The notes beneath the pieces were generated by a model, which was not told the origin of the DNA, ran no database searches, and saw nothing but the letters and a program-made list of their open reading frames with translations. Below are positions 40,633 through 50,115 of a stretch of 64,000 nucleotides of DNA, piece by piece (the first letter of the stretch is position 1; the number at the start of each line of letters is the position of its first letter). Position numbers and translations under genes: made by a program. Source of the DNA: Soonwooa sp032062245 (GTDB taxonomy: Bacteria; Bacteroidota; Bacteroidia; Flavobacteriales; Weeksellaceae); contig NZ_DAMBQF010000010.1 in the NCBI RefSeq assembly GCF_032062245.1, forward strand, positions 11,515 to 75,514, written 5' to 3'.

Positions 40633-41783
40633 ATTTTAAGTTTAACTAAATTTTCAATTGCTTGATCTAAAGTTTCCTGCTTTTTTGCAAAACAAAAGCG
40701 AATTATTTTTTCGTCCATAAAATTATGATAAAACGCCGAGAAAGGTATAGCTGCAACCTTATAAACTTGTGTTAAATGTTTGCAAAAATCTTTATCACCA
40801 AGTTCGGAAACTGCAGAATAGTCGACCGCTTGGAAGTAAGTGGCTTCACAGTTGAGTAGTTTGAAATCCGTGCCAGCAAGCGCATTTCGGAAATAATCGC
40901 GTTTGGCTTGATACATTTTTGCAATTTCATGATAGTCCAAAACCTCGTCCATATATTTTGCAATCGCATATTGCGATGGCGAATTAACACAAAAAACATT
41001 GTATTGATGGACTTTTCTGTATTCTGACATCATTTCTTTTGGTGCTAAAATATAACCTAACTTCCAACCTGTGATGTGCAATAGTTTTCCGAAAGATGCT
41101 ACAATAAAGCTTCTTTCTTTTAGTTCAGAATAACGGGCAAAACTCAAATGTTCTTGATTGTCGAAAGTAATATTTTCATAAACCTCGTCGCTCAATAGAA
41201 AGATATCGGTGTCTTTAACAATTTTTATCAACTGCTCAATATCGGATTCTTTTAAAATTCGAGTTGAAGGATTTCCAGGATTATTAAAAATGATGAGTTT
41301 TGTTTTGTTGCTAATTAAATTTTTAAAATCTTCCCAATTGATTGCGTAATCAGGTTTGTGAAGAATTAAATGTTTTGTAACGCCTCCAAAAAGTTGAATC
41401 GTTGGTTCGTAACAATCATAAGCTGGTTCTATAATAATAACTTCGTCGCCAGGTTTTACAATGCTTGCAATTGCTGTGAAAATGGCTTGTGTAGCACCAG
41501 CCGTAATGGTAATTTCGGATTCGATGTCGTAGGTCGCTTTGTGACTGTCGTACATTTTTTTAAGAATGGCTTCGCGAAGTCTAATGTAGCCAGGCATTGG
41601 TAAATATTGATTGAGTCCCATTGCAGAACCTTCTTCTAAAAATTGAGTAAGCTTTGCATCAATCGGAAAATCAGGAAAACCTTGTGAAAGATTAACAGCA
41701 TTTTCTTTTGCAGCGAGCTGGCTCATTTCTGTAAAAATGGTGATGCCGACATTGGGTAATTTGGATTGAATATTTGGTGTCAT
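40629..41783 (-). CDS. Pyridoxal-phosphate aminotransferase, YbdL/methionine aminotransferase type
   Basis: Start at ATG 41783 (MTPNIQSKLPNVGITIFTEM); a TTG four codons upstream is less likely. Fold type I aminotransferase with NLSQGFPDFPID at the N-terminus, EPAYDCYEP, the NNPGNPS loop, LSDEVYENI, and the PLP lysine in SFGKLLHITGWKLGYI. The opening residues match methionine/kynurenine aminotransferases such as E. coli YbdL, which act in methionine salvage or aromatic amino acid turnover. 384 aa, full length. Divergent from miaA. Confidence 0.88.
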   Translation of the reverse strand: MTPNIQSKLPNVGITIFTEMSQLAAKENAVNLSQGFPDFPIDAKLTQFLEEGSAMGLNQYLPMPGYIRLREAILKKMYDSHKATYDIESEITITAGATQAIFTAIASIVKPGDEVIIIEPAYDCYEPTIQLFGGVTKHLILHKPDYAINWEDFKNLISNKTKLIIFNNPGNPSTRILKESDIEQLIKIVKDTDIFLLSDEVYENITFDNQEHLSFARYSELKERSFIVASFGKLLHITGWKLGYILAPKEMMSEYRKVHQYNVFCVNSPSQYAIAKYMDEVLDYHEIAKMYQAKRDYFRNALAGTDFKLLNCEATYFQAVDYSAVSELGDKDFCKHLTQVYKVAAIPFSAFYHNFMDEKIIRFCFAKKQETLDQAIENLVKLKI

Positions 41784-41852
41784 ATTTTCTTTCAAAGTGG
41801 ATTAAAATTAATAATAATTATTCGATTTCGTATTTTCGCAAAAAATAAAATT

Positions 41853-42752
41853 TTGAAAAGGCTCATCTCTGTTGTAGGACCAACCGGAATCGGAAAAACT
41901 AAATTGGCAATTGAAATTGCAAAGTCTCAAAAGACTGAGATTATTTCTTGCGACTCGCGACAGTTTTATAAAGAGATGAAAATAGGCACCGCCGTACCAT
42001 CTGATGAAGAATTGACCGAAGTTCCACATCATTTTATCGGTAATCTTAGCATTGACGATTATTATTCGATAGGGCAATTCGAAAAGGAAGCGCTCGAGAA
42101 ATTGGATGAGTTATTCAGTAATCACGATGTTGCGGTTATGGTTGGTGGAAGCGGTATGTACGAAAAAGCTGTTGTGGAAGGTATGAATGATTTGCCAGAA
42201 GCAGACGAAGACAACCAAAAGTTGCTGCAATTTATTTTTGAAAATGAAGGAATTGAATCACTTCAGAATCTTCTGAAAATTTTGGATCCAGAGTATTACA
42301 ACAAGGTCGATTTAGAAAATCCTCGAAGATTATTCCGCGCTTTAGACATTATTTTTCAAACCGGGAAATCATATACCGAAAATCTTGATGCTCCCAAAAA
42401 TAAAAGAAACTTCGAAAGCATAAGGATTGGCATTGATGCGCCACGAGAAGTTATCTATGACAGGATTAATCGGCGAGTGGATATTATGATGTTACAAGGT
42501 CTATTGGAAGAAGCAAAAGGTCTTTTTCGTCATCGTGACAAAGTTGCTCTGCAAACTGTTGGCTACACCGAATTATTTAGGTACATAGATGATGAATGGA
42601 CGCTAGACTTTGCTGTTGAAGAAATTAAAAAGAATTCTCGTCGTTATGCAAAACGTCAAGTCACGTGGAACAAAAAGTTAGTTGATGTTAATTGGGTTAA
42701 CTACGAAAATTCTGTTGAAGAAAGCTTATCTTTGCTTCACAAAATTTTATAA
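41853..42752 (+). CDS. miaA: tRNA dimethylallyltransferase MiaA
   Basis: Adds a dimethylallyl group to A37 of tRNAs reading UNN codons. P-loop VVGPTGIGKTKLAIEIAK, then EIISCDSRQFYKEMKIGTA (the DSRQ-type tRNA/DMAPP segment), VGGSGMYEKAV and the C-terminal RRYAKRQVTWNKK. Start set at TTG 41853 (LKRLISVV), giving 299 aa as expected for the family; the open frame to 41766 would add 29 residues unlike MiaA. Two bases separate it from the next gene's ATG. Confidence 0.92.
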   Translation: MKRLISVVGPTGIGKTKLAIEIAKSQKTEIISCDSRQFYKEMKIGTAVPSDEELTEVPHHFIGNLSIDDYYSIGQFEKEALEKLDELFSNHDVAVMVGGSGMYEKAVVEGMNDLPEADEDNQKLLQFIFENEGIESLQNLLKILDPEYYNKVDLENPRRLFRALDIIFQTGKSYTENLDAPKNKRNFESIRIGIDAPREVIYDRINRRVDIMMLQGLLEEAKGLFRHRDKVALQTVGYTELFRYIDDEWTLDFAVEEIKKNSRRYAKRQVTWNKKLVDVNWVNYENSVEESLSLLHKIL

Positions 42753-42754
42753 AA

Positions 42755-43315
42755 ATGGCTAATACTCCTTCTAATATGTTGGCTTTAGGAACTGTTGCTG
42801 CAGATTTTGCACTACCTAATCCTTCCAAAGAAAATAAAATTGAAACGCTTAATGAACTGAAAGGTGAAAAAGCGACTTTGGTGATGTTCATTTGTAATCA
42901 CTGCCCATTTGTCTTGCATGTGATCGAAAAGTTAGCGGAGCTTTATGACGATTATAAATCGCAAGGTATCGAGTTTATCGCAATTAGTTCTAACGATGCA
43001 ATCGCATATCCCGCAGATGGACCAGAATTAATGGTCGATTTTGCAGAAGAACATAGGGTTAATTTTCCATATTTATACGACGAATCTCAAGAAGTTGCGA
43101 AAACTTATGAAGCCGCTTGTACACCAGATTTCTTTTTGTTTGATAAAGATTTGAAACTAGTATACCGTGGACAGATGGACGATTCTCGTCCAGGGAATCA
43201 AAAGGAAATAACAGGTGAAGATCTTATCATCGCGTTCGAAAACCTTTTGGCAGAGCAACCACAAGAAGAATTGCAAAAACCTAGTTTGGGTTGTAATATC
43301 AAGTGGAAAGCTTAA
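42755..43315 (+). CDS. Thioredoxin-like protein of the AhpC/TSA-related family
   Basis: 186 aa without signal peptide. Thioredoxin fold with the redox motif CNHCPF (FICNHCPFVLHVIEKL), the strand VIEKLAELYDDYKSQGIEFI, and cis-Pro near ACTPDFFLFD. The set CNHCPF and GQMDDSRPGNQ marks the group of 'thioredoxin family protein' common next to housekeeping genes of Bacteroidota; members may reduce peroxide or act as thiol oxidoreductases. Cotranscribed with miaA (2-nt gap) and closed by a strong terminator. Confidence 0.88.
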   Translation: MANTPSNMLALGTVAADFALPNPSKENKIETLNELKGEKATLVMFICNHCPFVLHVIEKLAELYDDYKSQGIEFIAISSNDAIAYPADGPELMVDFAEEHRVNFPYLYDESQEVAKTYEAACTPDFFLFDKDLKLVYRGQMDDSRPGNQKEITGEDLIIAFENLLAEQPQEELQKPSLGCNIKWKA

Positions 43316-43322
43316 AAAATAT

Positions 43323-43352
43323 AAACGCTCTCAAATTTTGAGAGCGTTTTTT
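43323..43352 (+). terminator. Terminator after miaA operon
   Basis: AAACGCTCTCAAA and TTTGAGAGCGTTT form a 13-bp stem, followed by a T run. Confidence 0.92.
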
Positions 43353-43461
43353 TATTGAATGAAAACCATTTGTGGTTTTAAAAAAATATCAGTTTTACTA
43401 TTTTTATCAAAATATATTTTTACTAAATCTTAAATGGCTTTGTAAAATTTTTAAATAAAAC

Positions 43462-44097
43462 TTACTTCAAGAAAGGATTAAAATCCTTTTCGAAACCGAT
43501 GGTTGTTGGATCGCCGTGTCCGCTATAGACTTTGGTGTCAGGATTCAGAACTAATAACTTTGTTTTGATACTTTCGATAAGTTGTTCGTAACTCGCTTTA
43601 TAAAGATCCGTTCTACCAATACTTCCGTAGAATAAAACATCACCCGAAATTACAAAGCCTTCTTTCTCGTTATAGAAAGCAATACTTCCTGGTGAATGGC
43701 CTGGTACAAACAAAATTTTAAATTCTTCATCGCCAAGTTTAATAACGTCGCCTTCATTCAGAAATTCTAAATTTCCAACAAAAGGCGTAAAAGCAAATCC
43801 AAATTGCATCGCGCTCATTGGCGCTCTATCAAGCAATTCTTTATCATTAAGATGTAACAAAACCGGAACATCATATTTGTCATAAGCCCACTGAAGCCCC
43901 AAAACATGGTCAATGTGCGCATGCGTTAACAAAATATTTTTAACTTTTAGTTGGTTGTCGTCCAAGAACGATTCGATCTGTTGCGTCTCGTGGATTTGGA
44001 AATTTCCAGGATCGATGATAAAAGCTTCTTTGTCGTTGTAGATGATGTATGTATTTTCCGAAAACGGATTAAATGCAAAAGTCTTGATGTGTAACAT
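43462..44097 (-). CDS. MBL-fold metallo-hydrolase (glyoxalase II-like)
   Basis: 211 aa, metallo-beta-lactamase fold with two-metal motif THAHIDHVLG (HxHxDH), next His in PGHSPGSIAFY, bridging Asp in VISGDVLFYGSIGRTDL and last His in YSGHGDPTTIG. The order and 'GSIGRTD' match the hydroxyacylglutathione hydrolase-like/YcbL branch. It lacks the long C-terminal substrate domain of true GloB, so the natural thioester is uncertain. A -7 box TATTTTTG lies at 44116-44123 on its strand. Confidence 0.88.
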   Translation of the reverse strand: MLHIKTFAFNPFSENTYIIYNDKEAFIIDPGNFQIHETQQIESFLDDNQLKVKNILLTHAHIDHVLGLQWAYDKYDVPVLLHLNDKELLDRAPMSAMQFGFAFTPFVGNLEFLNEGDVIKLGDEEFKILFVPGHSPGSIAFYNEKEGFVISGDVLFYGSIGRTDLYKASYEQLIESIKTKLLVLNPDTKVYSGHGDPTTIGFEKDFNPFLK

Positions 44098-44156
44098 AGG
44101 TATTTCTTAATATTACAAAAATACCAAATCGAATCTAATTTTCTTATCTTCGTGAT

Positions 44157-45368
44157 ATGAAGAAGTTAAGTTTTGTTTTTCTTTTAGTAACAAGCCTTTT
44201 GCAGGCTCAGAAAATTGCTGGTGTACAATTGTTTAATCCACAAACTAACGACGAGACGCCGATTATTAGTTTCAATCAACAACTTATTTTAAGGTTTGAT
44301 GATTTAACCAATAGCAGCCAAATTTATCGATATACCATTAAACATTATGACCGAAATTGGCAAGATGACGGACTTTTCTTTACAGAATATGCCGACGGAA
44401 GCCTTAATGCGTTGATCGATAATTTTCAATATTCGTTTAACACAACTCAGGCTTACACACATTATCAATTGACTTTCCCGAACGAAAAAATCACGCCAAA
44501 AATCTCTGGTAACTACGAGATTATCGTTTATAAAGACTCTGCCGACAAGCCACTTTTCAAAAAAAGATTTGCAATTTATGAAGAAGCGGCTAATATAGGT
44601 TTGCAAATGTCGAGATATCAAGATGCCAAAAAGCCAGACTTACGTCAGCGTATAGAAGTGCAGGCGGTTGGTAGTGGGACAAGCGTTACCAATAATATCA
44701 ATTCGATTTCGATGTCGTTGATGCAAAATAACAACTGGAATGCGATGATTACTAACCAACGTCCAACGTCCACTTTGGGTAACAAAATGTTGTTTCAACA
44801 ACTTGGCTTAGCATTTCCCGGTAATAGCGAATTTTATTATTTCGATAACAAAATTCTTAATCAGGTGTACGACATGGTTGCCAATGTAGGCTCAGAAAAT
44901 GGCCAGAACCAAACTTACCTATTCCCAGTTTGGGCTTTTCCCGAGACTTACCAAGCTATTGGCGACGTTAATGGCGCTTATTATTTCCGTCGAAATGACC
45001 TAGGCATCGAACGTGACGCCAACAAAGAAGCCGATTATTCTATGGTTCATTTCGCTTTAGAAAGTTTAAAAATGAACAAAAACATCTACGTTCTTGGACA
45101 ATTTAACGATTACAAAGCCGACGAAAATAGCTTGATGACTTATGACGAAGCCAAAAAAATGTATGTTGCAAAAATCTACCTAAAACAAGGCTTTTACAAC
45201 TATATGCTCGCAACCAAAAACGAGAATGGAAGCCTTAATTTTGGAGAAATAAACGGTAACTTTTGGCAGACAGAAAACCTTTATCAGTCCTTACTATATT
45301 ACACACCATTTGGCCGCAACTACGATGGATTGTTAGGTTACGGCGAATTGAGAACGCCAGTTAGATAG
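44157..45368 (+). CDS. Type IX secretion system plug protein (formerly DUF5103)
   Basis: 403 aa with signal peptide MKKLSFVFLLVTSLLQAQK. The N-terminal domain (VQLFNPQTNDETPIISFNQQ ... YRYTIKHYDRNWQDDGLFFT) and the C-terminal SLMTYDEAKKMYVAKIYLKQGFYNYML match DUF5103, whose members plug the SprA translocon in the outer membrane during type IX secretion. Other T9SS genes are not in the window. Divergent from the MBL gene. A GC-rich repeat follows. Confidence 0.85.
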   Translation: MKKLSFVFLLVTSLLQAQKIAGVQLFNPQTNDETPIISFNQQLILRFDDLTNSSQIYRYTIKHYDRNWQDDGLFFTEYADGSLNALIDNFQYSFNTTQAYTHYQLTFPNEKITPKISGNYEIIVYKDSADKPLFKKRFAIYEEAANIGLQMSRYQDAKKPDLRQRIEVQAVGSGTSVTNNINSISMSLMQNNNWNAMITNQRPTSTLGNKMLFQQLGLAFPGNSEFYYFDNKILNQVYDMVANVGSENGQNQTYLFPVWAFPETYQAIGDVNGAYYFRRNDLGIERDANKEADYSMVHFALESLKMNKNIYVLGQFNDYKADENSLMTYDEAKKMYVAKIYLKQGFYNYMLATKNENGSLNFGEINGNFWQTENLYQSLLYYTPFGRNYDGLLGYGELRTPVR

Positions 45369-45370
45369 TG

Positions 45371-45520
45371 TTTTGGGCGATTCCCGAGCCTTCGCTTTTT
45401 CCCAAGCTTTCGGGTCGGGCTATCCGCTGCTATCTTTTGCGAGGTGCATTTCGCTGCGCTCAGCACCTCACAAAAGGATTTTCACTCTTATCCCTATCGC
45501 GTCCCGCAGTTGCCTAATTT
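45371..45520. repeat. GC-rich interspersed repeat with hairpins, copy at 45.4 kb
   Basis: Contains GGGCGATTCCCGAGCC, TCGGGCTATCCGCTGCTATC and the inverted pair GAGGTGC...GCACCTC, ending AAAAGGATTTTCACTC. Related DNA is at 63848-64000 (GGGCAATCC, TCGGGCTGTCCGCTGTATC). The core 'CGGGCT(A/G)TCCGCTG' is shared. Non-coding and much more GC-rich than its neighbours; a REP/BIME-like family seems likely. Confidence 0.7.
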
Positions 45521-45559
45521 GGAATAATATTTGAAATTTCATTTAAAAATAAAAAGATT

Positions 45560-45856
45560 ATGAATTACACATACCAAAACAACCAATCTGGCAACGGCGG
45601 ATTTATGACAATGCACAATGACAGCGAAGAAGTGGGAAGATTAACCTACACGATAATACCAGAAGATAATCGATATGTCATTTCTTTTGTCAATATTTAT
45701 CCAAAATTTGAAGGACAAGGACTTGGGAAGTTAATCGTGAAAGAAGCCATCGATTTTGCTCGAGATAACAATTGGAAAGTCTATCCACATTGCTCATACG
45801 CAAGAACAGTGATGTCTCGTATGGATGATGTACAAGATATTTTACTTAAATATTAA
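45560..45856 (+). CDS. Small GNAT-fold N-acetyltransferase (YjdJ type)
   Basis: 98 aa. The short GNAT form: N-terminal beta strands, EVGRLTYTIIPEDNRYVISF, the acetyl-CoA loop YPKFEGQGLGKLIVKEAIDF (Q/R-x-x-G-x-G/A) and the end ARDNNWKVYPHCSYARTVMS. These YjdJ-like proteins resemble human GTLF3B; substrate unknown. It follows the GC-rich repeat and is likely transcribed alone. Confidence 0.88.
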   Translation: MNYTYQNNQSGNGGFMTMHNDSEEVGRLTYTIIPEDNRYVISFVNIYPKFEGQGLGKLIVKEAIDFARDNNWKVYPHCSYARTVMSRMDDVQDILLKY

Positions 45857-45888
45857 TTATCCTGAGTTCGGAATAAGAAGATTAACGT

Positions 45889-46010
45889 CAGTTTGAGTGG
45901 TTTTCGCAGAAAACTGTATCGAAAACAAGTTAATTTTCTTATCATTAAAACTTCTCGATAAAAAATCTTTCAGATTTTTACTCGAAGTGACGCCTCGTAT
46001 AAATAGAAAT
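45889..46010. repeat. Interspersed intergenic repeat, copy 2
   Basis: GTCAGTTTGAGTGG and TGTATCGAAAA at the left, and the inverted CTCGAAGTGACG at the right (45981-45993). The two ends are inverted relatives of each other. It matches 3773-3833 in its left part. Confidence 0.55.
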
Positions 46011-46082
46011 GGTTTATCCCGAACTGACGTCAATAAGATTTTACAAAAATAAAATCTAAGATCTTAGATTCAGCACAAATAA

Positions 46083-46117
46083 AAAATCGGCGAAACAAAT
46101 TCCGCCGATTTTTTTGT
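46083..46117. terminator. Terminator between GNAT region and trpS
   Basis: AAAATCGGCG and CGCCGATTTT form a 10-bp stem with a 10-nt loop, and A and T runs flank it; it can end trpS on the minus strand. Confidence 0.85.
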
Positions 46118-46131
46118 TTTTTTATAAAGCT

Positions 46132-47100
46132 TTATAGTCCTAGACTTTTTCTTGCTTTTTCTAAAGTTTGTTGTGCAATTGGACGTGTTTTGGCAGCGCC
46201 TTCTTGCAATTTCGATTCTAGTTCGTCAAGATGCGACATATAATAATTGAAAGTCTCTCTCTCTTTTTCGAAACGTGTTAAGATAAGATTTAACAATTCA
46301 GTTTTTGCGTGTCCATATCCGAAGTTACCAGCCAGATATTTTGCTCTTAATTCCTCGGTTTGTTCTGGTGTTGCAATCAGTTGATAGATTGCGAATATTT
46401 TATCCGTTTCAGGATCTTTTGGTTCTTCCAAAGATTTAGAATCTGTTTCGATGGACATCACTTGTTTTTTCAATTCCTTCTCTGGTGCGAAGATGTTGAT
46501 GATGTTGCCAATCGATTTAGACATTTTGCGTCCATCTGTTCCTGGGACATATTTAGTGTCTTCTTGCAACTTCGCGGACGGCAAAACAAAAACTTCGCCC
46601 ATTTGACGATTAAATTTTTCTGCCACATCTCTTGTAATTTCCAGGTGTTGAAGTTGATCTTTTCCTACCGGAACAATCTCCGCATCATACAACAAAATAT
46701 CTGCAGCCATCAATATTGGATAGTTGAACAATCCAACATTAACATCCGCCAATCGATCCGATTTATCTTTGAAAGAATGCGCTAATTGCAATCTTTGGAA
46801 CGGGAAAAAACAATCCAAATACCAAGTCAATTCACAAGTTTCTGGGATATCGCTTTGACGGTAAAAGTGCGTCTTTTCGGTGTCTAGTCCGCAAGCAAGC
46901 CAAGCTGCAGCAATCTCATAGGTGTTTTGTTTCAGAGCTTCTGCATCTTTTATCAAGGTTAAAGTATGAAGATTTGCAATGAATAAAAATGATTCGTTCT
47001 CTGCCTTTTTTGATAATTCGATTGCAGGAATAATCGCTCCTAAAAGATTTCCCAAATGTGGGGTTCCGGTCGCTTGGATGCCGGTTAAGACTCTTGCCAT
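46132..47100 (-). CDS. trpS: Tryptophanyl-tRNA synthetase
   Basis: Charges tRNA-Trp. Class I synthetase with the HIGH-like GTPHLGNLLGA at residues 12-22 and KMSKS in DGRKMSKSIGN near 193-197; VPVGKDQLQHLEITRDVAEK marks the tryptophan site. At 322 aa it has the normal bacterial length. A promoter with -7 TATTTTTG lies on its strand at 47121-47151. Confidence 0.96.
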   Translation of the reverse strand: MARVLTGIQATGTPHLGNLLGAIIPAIELSKKAENESFLFIANLHTLTLIKDAEALKQNTYEIAAAWLACGLDTEKTHFYRQSDIPETCELTWYLDCFFPFQRLQLAHSFKDKSDRLADVNVGLFNYPILMAADILLYDAEIVPVGKDQLQHLEITRDVAEKFNRQMGEVFVLPSAKLQEDTKYVPGTDGRKMSKSIGNIINIFAPEKELKKQVMSIETDSKSLEEPKDPETDKIFAIYQLIATPEQTEELRAKYLAGNFGYGHAKTELLNLILTRFEKERETFNYYMSHLDELESKLQEGAAKTRPIAQQTLEKARKSLGL

Positions 47101-47120
47101 AATAGTGTTCTATTTAATAG

Positions 47121-47151
47121 CAAAAATACAAAAGATTGTGTTGTTGACCAA
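47121..47151 (-). promoter_or_regulatory. trpS promoter
   Basis: On the minus strand TTG (47149-47151), a 20-nt spacer and TATTTTTG (47121-47128). Confidence 0.6.
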
Positions 47152-47181
47152 TTTCTTGACCTTCTGACTTTACATAAAAGA

Positions 47182-48319
47182 TTAGTCAGTCAGTTGACTT
47201 TCTAATTTTTGAGTAAGCGTTTTGTTTCGTTTTCTAAAATCAAAAATTCTTTTTAACATTATAAGTAAAGCTAAAATTACAATTGACCAAATGATGATTT
47301 GATTAATAGAAAACTGTTTTTCGGATTTTGAAAGTTTCTTTTGGAAATCTTGGTTTTGCAAATTCATAAGACGGTTGAGCGATTTCAGTTCGCTGTCTTG
47401 CTTTTTTTTCTCGTCAAACGAAGTAACTCGTTATAAGATTGATATTTAGTCCAATCATTTAACGCCAATAATTGTCGCGCGTTATTTCGTAGATGCCTTC
47501 TTTTAGACTTAAATCCGAAACATCTTTAGCAAGAATCTCCGCTGCTGCTAGGATCTCTAAGGACTTTTTGTAATCATGTTGTGTGTGGTAATTGTCCGCC
47601 ATCCCTTTATACGCAAAGGCTTCAAGACTTTTTGTTCCTGATCTTTTACCATAGAAAATGGCTTCATCAAAATAGTTTTTGGCTTGATTGTAATTTTTTA
47701 GTTCCAGAAAACAATATCCAAGATTGTAAGAAAAGACGCTAATATTGGCATCGTTTTTTGGTTCTGTTGCTAAACTTTTAAAAAAACTAATGGCAGGGAC
47801 AAATTTGTTAATCGCCATTTCTGGGTTAGATTGACTACGATAGATCATCCCGCGAACGGCGTCTATAAAGTTTAGATTAAAATTTCGGTCATAGTCTTTC
47901 GCAGGCAACGTACGGCAAAGTGCTTCTGATTTTTCAAGATTTTCTAAGGCTTTATCGAACAAATCCATTTGTTGATATTGTACACCAATTGTGTTAAGAA
48001 TCCTGATTTTGGTAACCGTTTTAACGTTGGTCGTCAATAAGTCGGAGGTCCGCATGATGTAGTATAACGAGCTGTCTATGTCGCGTTTGGCAACATAAGC
48101 ATTCGAAATCAACATATAGATATTCGCAATTTGATCGGGTGTTTTTTCTGCTTTTAAAAGACTTTTGGAGATGCTAATTGCTTTTTCTGGTTCATCATAA
48201 AGCAACATTCTCGCCTCCTTAAATTTTAATTTATCAGCTTCTAAATCTTGTGCAAAGATCTGTTTTGGAGCTAAAATAAAGCAGCAACAAATTGCAATTA
48301 ACCAACTTCTACTTCTTTT
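47182..48319 (-). pseudogene. Broken TPR-containing sensor/regulator gene
   Basis: The pieces are: a signal peptide without a start codon (SWLIAICCCFILAPKQIFAQ, just above 48208), a TPR domain (47459-48208), and a membrane segment with a following helix (47182-47367, INQIIIWSIVILALLIMLKR). They lie in different frames. Lesion 1 is near 47460, where adding one T restores LALNDWTKYQSYNELLR; lesion 2 is near 47410 before FDEKKKQDSELKSLN. The product would be an exported TPR protein with one transmembrane helix, of the kind that ends in a kinase or HTH output domain. That output domain is missing. Confidence 0.7.
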
Positions 48320-49345
48320 AGTCTAAATGCGGCTTGGTTGTCGTACAATAGTTTTAGACGTTCTTCAATATTTTTAATTCTGATTTGCGTTTCTTTTTCG
48401 GACGTGTCTAGTTGACCAGAATTTTTAACTAAAAGATTAAAAGTGTTTGCGTCTTCATAAGATTTAACCAAAATGGAACCACCATCTTTTAAAATAGAAA
48501 TCCCATGTTTAACAGCTTTTTCGACCAACATTTGCAAAATCATTTGTGGGACATAATAACGATAATGCTCTTTTGGAATATCGATGTCGTAGCTAAGACG
48601 CTCTTCATATTGGATTTTAGAAATTTCTAAAAAAATTCTACCGATTCAACTTCTTGTTCTAACGGCACAAAATTACTTTTCCCTGATAGAAGTGACGATC
48701 GCAATAACTCGGAAAGTCGCGTAATCATTTCCTCCGTTTTTTTTGATCTTCTTGTACAAGACCTCGTATGTTATTAAGACTATTAAAAATAAAATGTGGA
48801 TTAATCTGCCCTTATAGTGTGTTGAGGTTGGCTTCTTTTAAGTTTTTTTCGATGGTGAGTTTATGCTTCAGTTCTTTCTGATTGTTTTTATAAATTTTAA
48901 AAGCATATATAAAAGCAAGCCTGTTGAATGATATGAAAAGAAAAAACGAATAATTAACCAATTGTTTTTCTGTTAATGCTAATTGGTTTCTTTTAGATTG
49001 TATCGATCTAATATTTGTAAAATCTACAGAATAATCTAGAATTGGCCATAATACAATTTGAAACAAAATATGCAGAATCATCGCGCTTACAATAACTAAA
49101 GCAATGCTTTTGGGTTTTAATAGTCCGTACTTTTCTGTTTTTTCTAAAACAATCATCAAAGGAAAACAAACGACATTGAGTAACAAAGCACAAGGAAGCC
49201 ATTCTAGTAGAAAGTAGATTGTAAGATTATTGTTATTCATATTTGCGGCTGTAACGACTTTATCAACCGAAAGCGAAAAAAAGCACACGCAAAAAATAAA
49301 TATAAAAGTGAAAAGTTGGATTTTCCAATTGGTAAGCATTTTCAT
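48298..49345 (-). pseudogene. Broken LytS/YehU-type sensor histidine kinase
   Basis: N-terminus 48812-49345: four membrane helices and the linker LKHKLTIEKNLKEANLNTL. Next follow a TAA, then GQINPHFIFNSLNNIRGLVQ (the phospho-acceptor motif NPHF), a frameshift at an A run, TRLSELLRSSLLSGKSNFVP, a frameshift at a T run near 48630, and MILQMLVEKAVKHGISILKD with the HATPase N-box. It ends early in KNIEERLKLLYDNQAAFRLK. So there is one nonsense change and two frameshifts. The expected LytTR response regulator is absent. Confidence 0.8.
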
Positions 49346-49356
49346 ATCTAATTATT

Positions 49357-50109
49357 TTAGAAAAGGCGACTTATAATACCAAGACAAAGAGCAAAGATAA
49401 AATAGCTTAAAATAAATAAAACAAAGAATAAAATCACCTTCCCGACAATACCTAACCACGACTTTTCTGGATAAAAACCTTTGTAAAACCACATCAATAA
49501 CAGTGGTACAATTAGAGTCGAAACTAAAGTTATATTTAAAAATAAACTGATATTATCTTTAGAAAAATAGAGTAGTGGATAGATGAGCAAAATCGTAATG
49601 AGCGTGTAATAACATTGGAAAAATGCGTTCATTACAATATGTTCGAAAAAATTATTTCCCCATTTTTTAAAAACGATATAAGTGAAAATCGCAAAAATCG
49701 GTAATAAGGCTAACGAAAACAGCGACATGTAAGACGTTATCCAAGTCAAAATCGGATTCGCAGTATGTTCTGGGATACCCATTTGCGTATAAGACTTCGC
49801 TAACATTTCTTTAAAATTCAAAAATTTAAAAGAAATAAAAGTCGAAAATCCACTCAGTATAAAAGCGAGTCCAATTGGCTTATAATGATTAACACGGTTG
49901 CCATCAACAAAGTCGCGCGCCGTTTTGCCAGGGTTTTTTAGAATGTTTTTAATAGAATAGAAAAAACCTTTGTTGGTATGGATTGCGACATATTGCACTT
50001 CGTCGATCAGATATTTTCTATCGATGCGTTTATACTTTTTCTGACCGCAGTTGGCACAGAAATTTTGCTCGATGACAAGGTCGCAATTTTTACAAATGTT
50101 GTCGGACAT
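49357..50109 (-). CDS. DUF3667 domain-containing membrane protein
   Basis: 250 aa. N-terminal zinc ribbon CKNCDLVIEQNFCANCGQKK (four Cys), then RIDRKYLIDEVQYVAIHTNKGF and LKNPGKTARDFVDGNRVNHYKP, which defines DUF3667. About five membrane helices follow. Widespread in Bacteroidota, function unknown. It ends a leftward run with two small membrane proteins and a 21-aa peptide. Confidence 0.88.
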   Translation of the reverse strand: MSDNICKNCDLVIEQNFCANCGQKKYKRIDRKYLIDEVQYVAIHTNKGFFYSIKNILKNPGKTARDFVDGNRVNHYKPIGLAFILSGFSTFISFKFLNFKEMLAKSYTQMGIPEHTANPILTWITSYMSLFSLALLPIFAIFTYIVFKKWGNNFFEHIVMNAFFQCYYTLITILLIYPLLYFSKDNISLFLNITLVSTLIVPLLLMWFYKGFYPEKSWLGIVGKVILFFVLFILSYFIFALCLGIISRLF

Positions 50110-50115
50110 GTTTTT

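Noticed and set aside
41766..41852. 29-residue N-terminal extension of MiaA from a TTG
   Set aside because: The extension is rich in Ile/Arg and unlike MiaA. The P-loop normally begins within the first ten residues, which fits the start at 41853.
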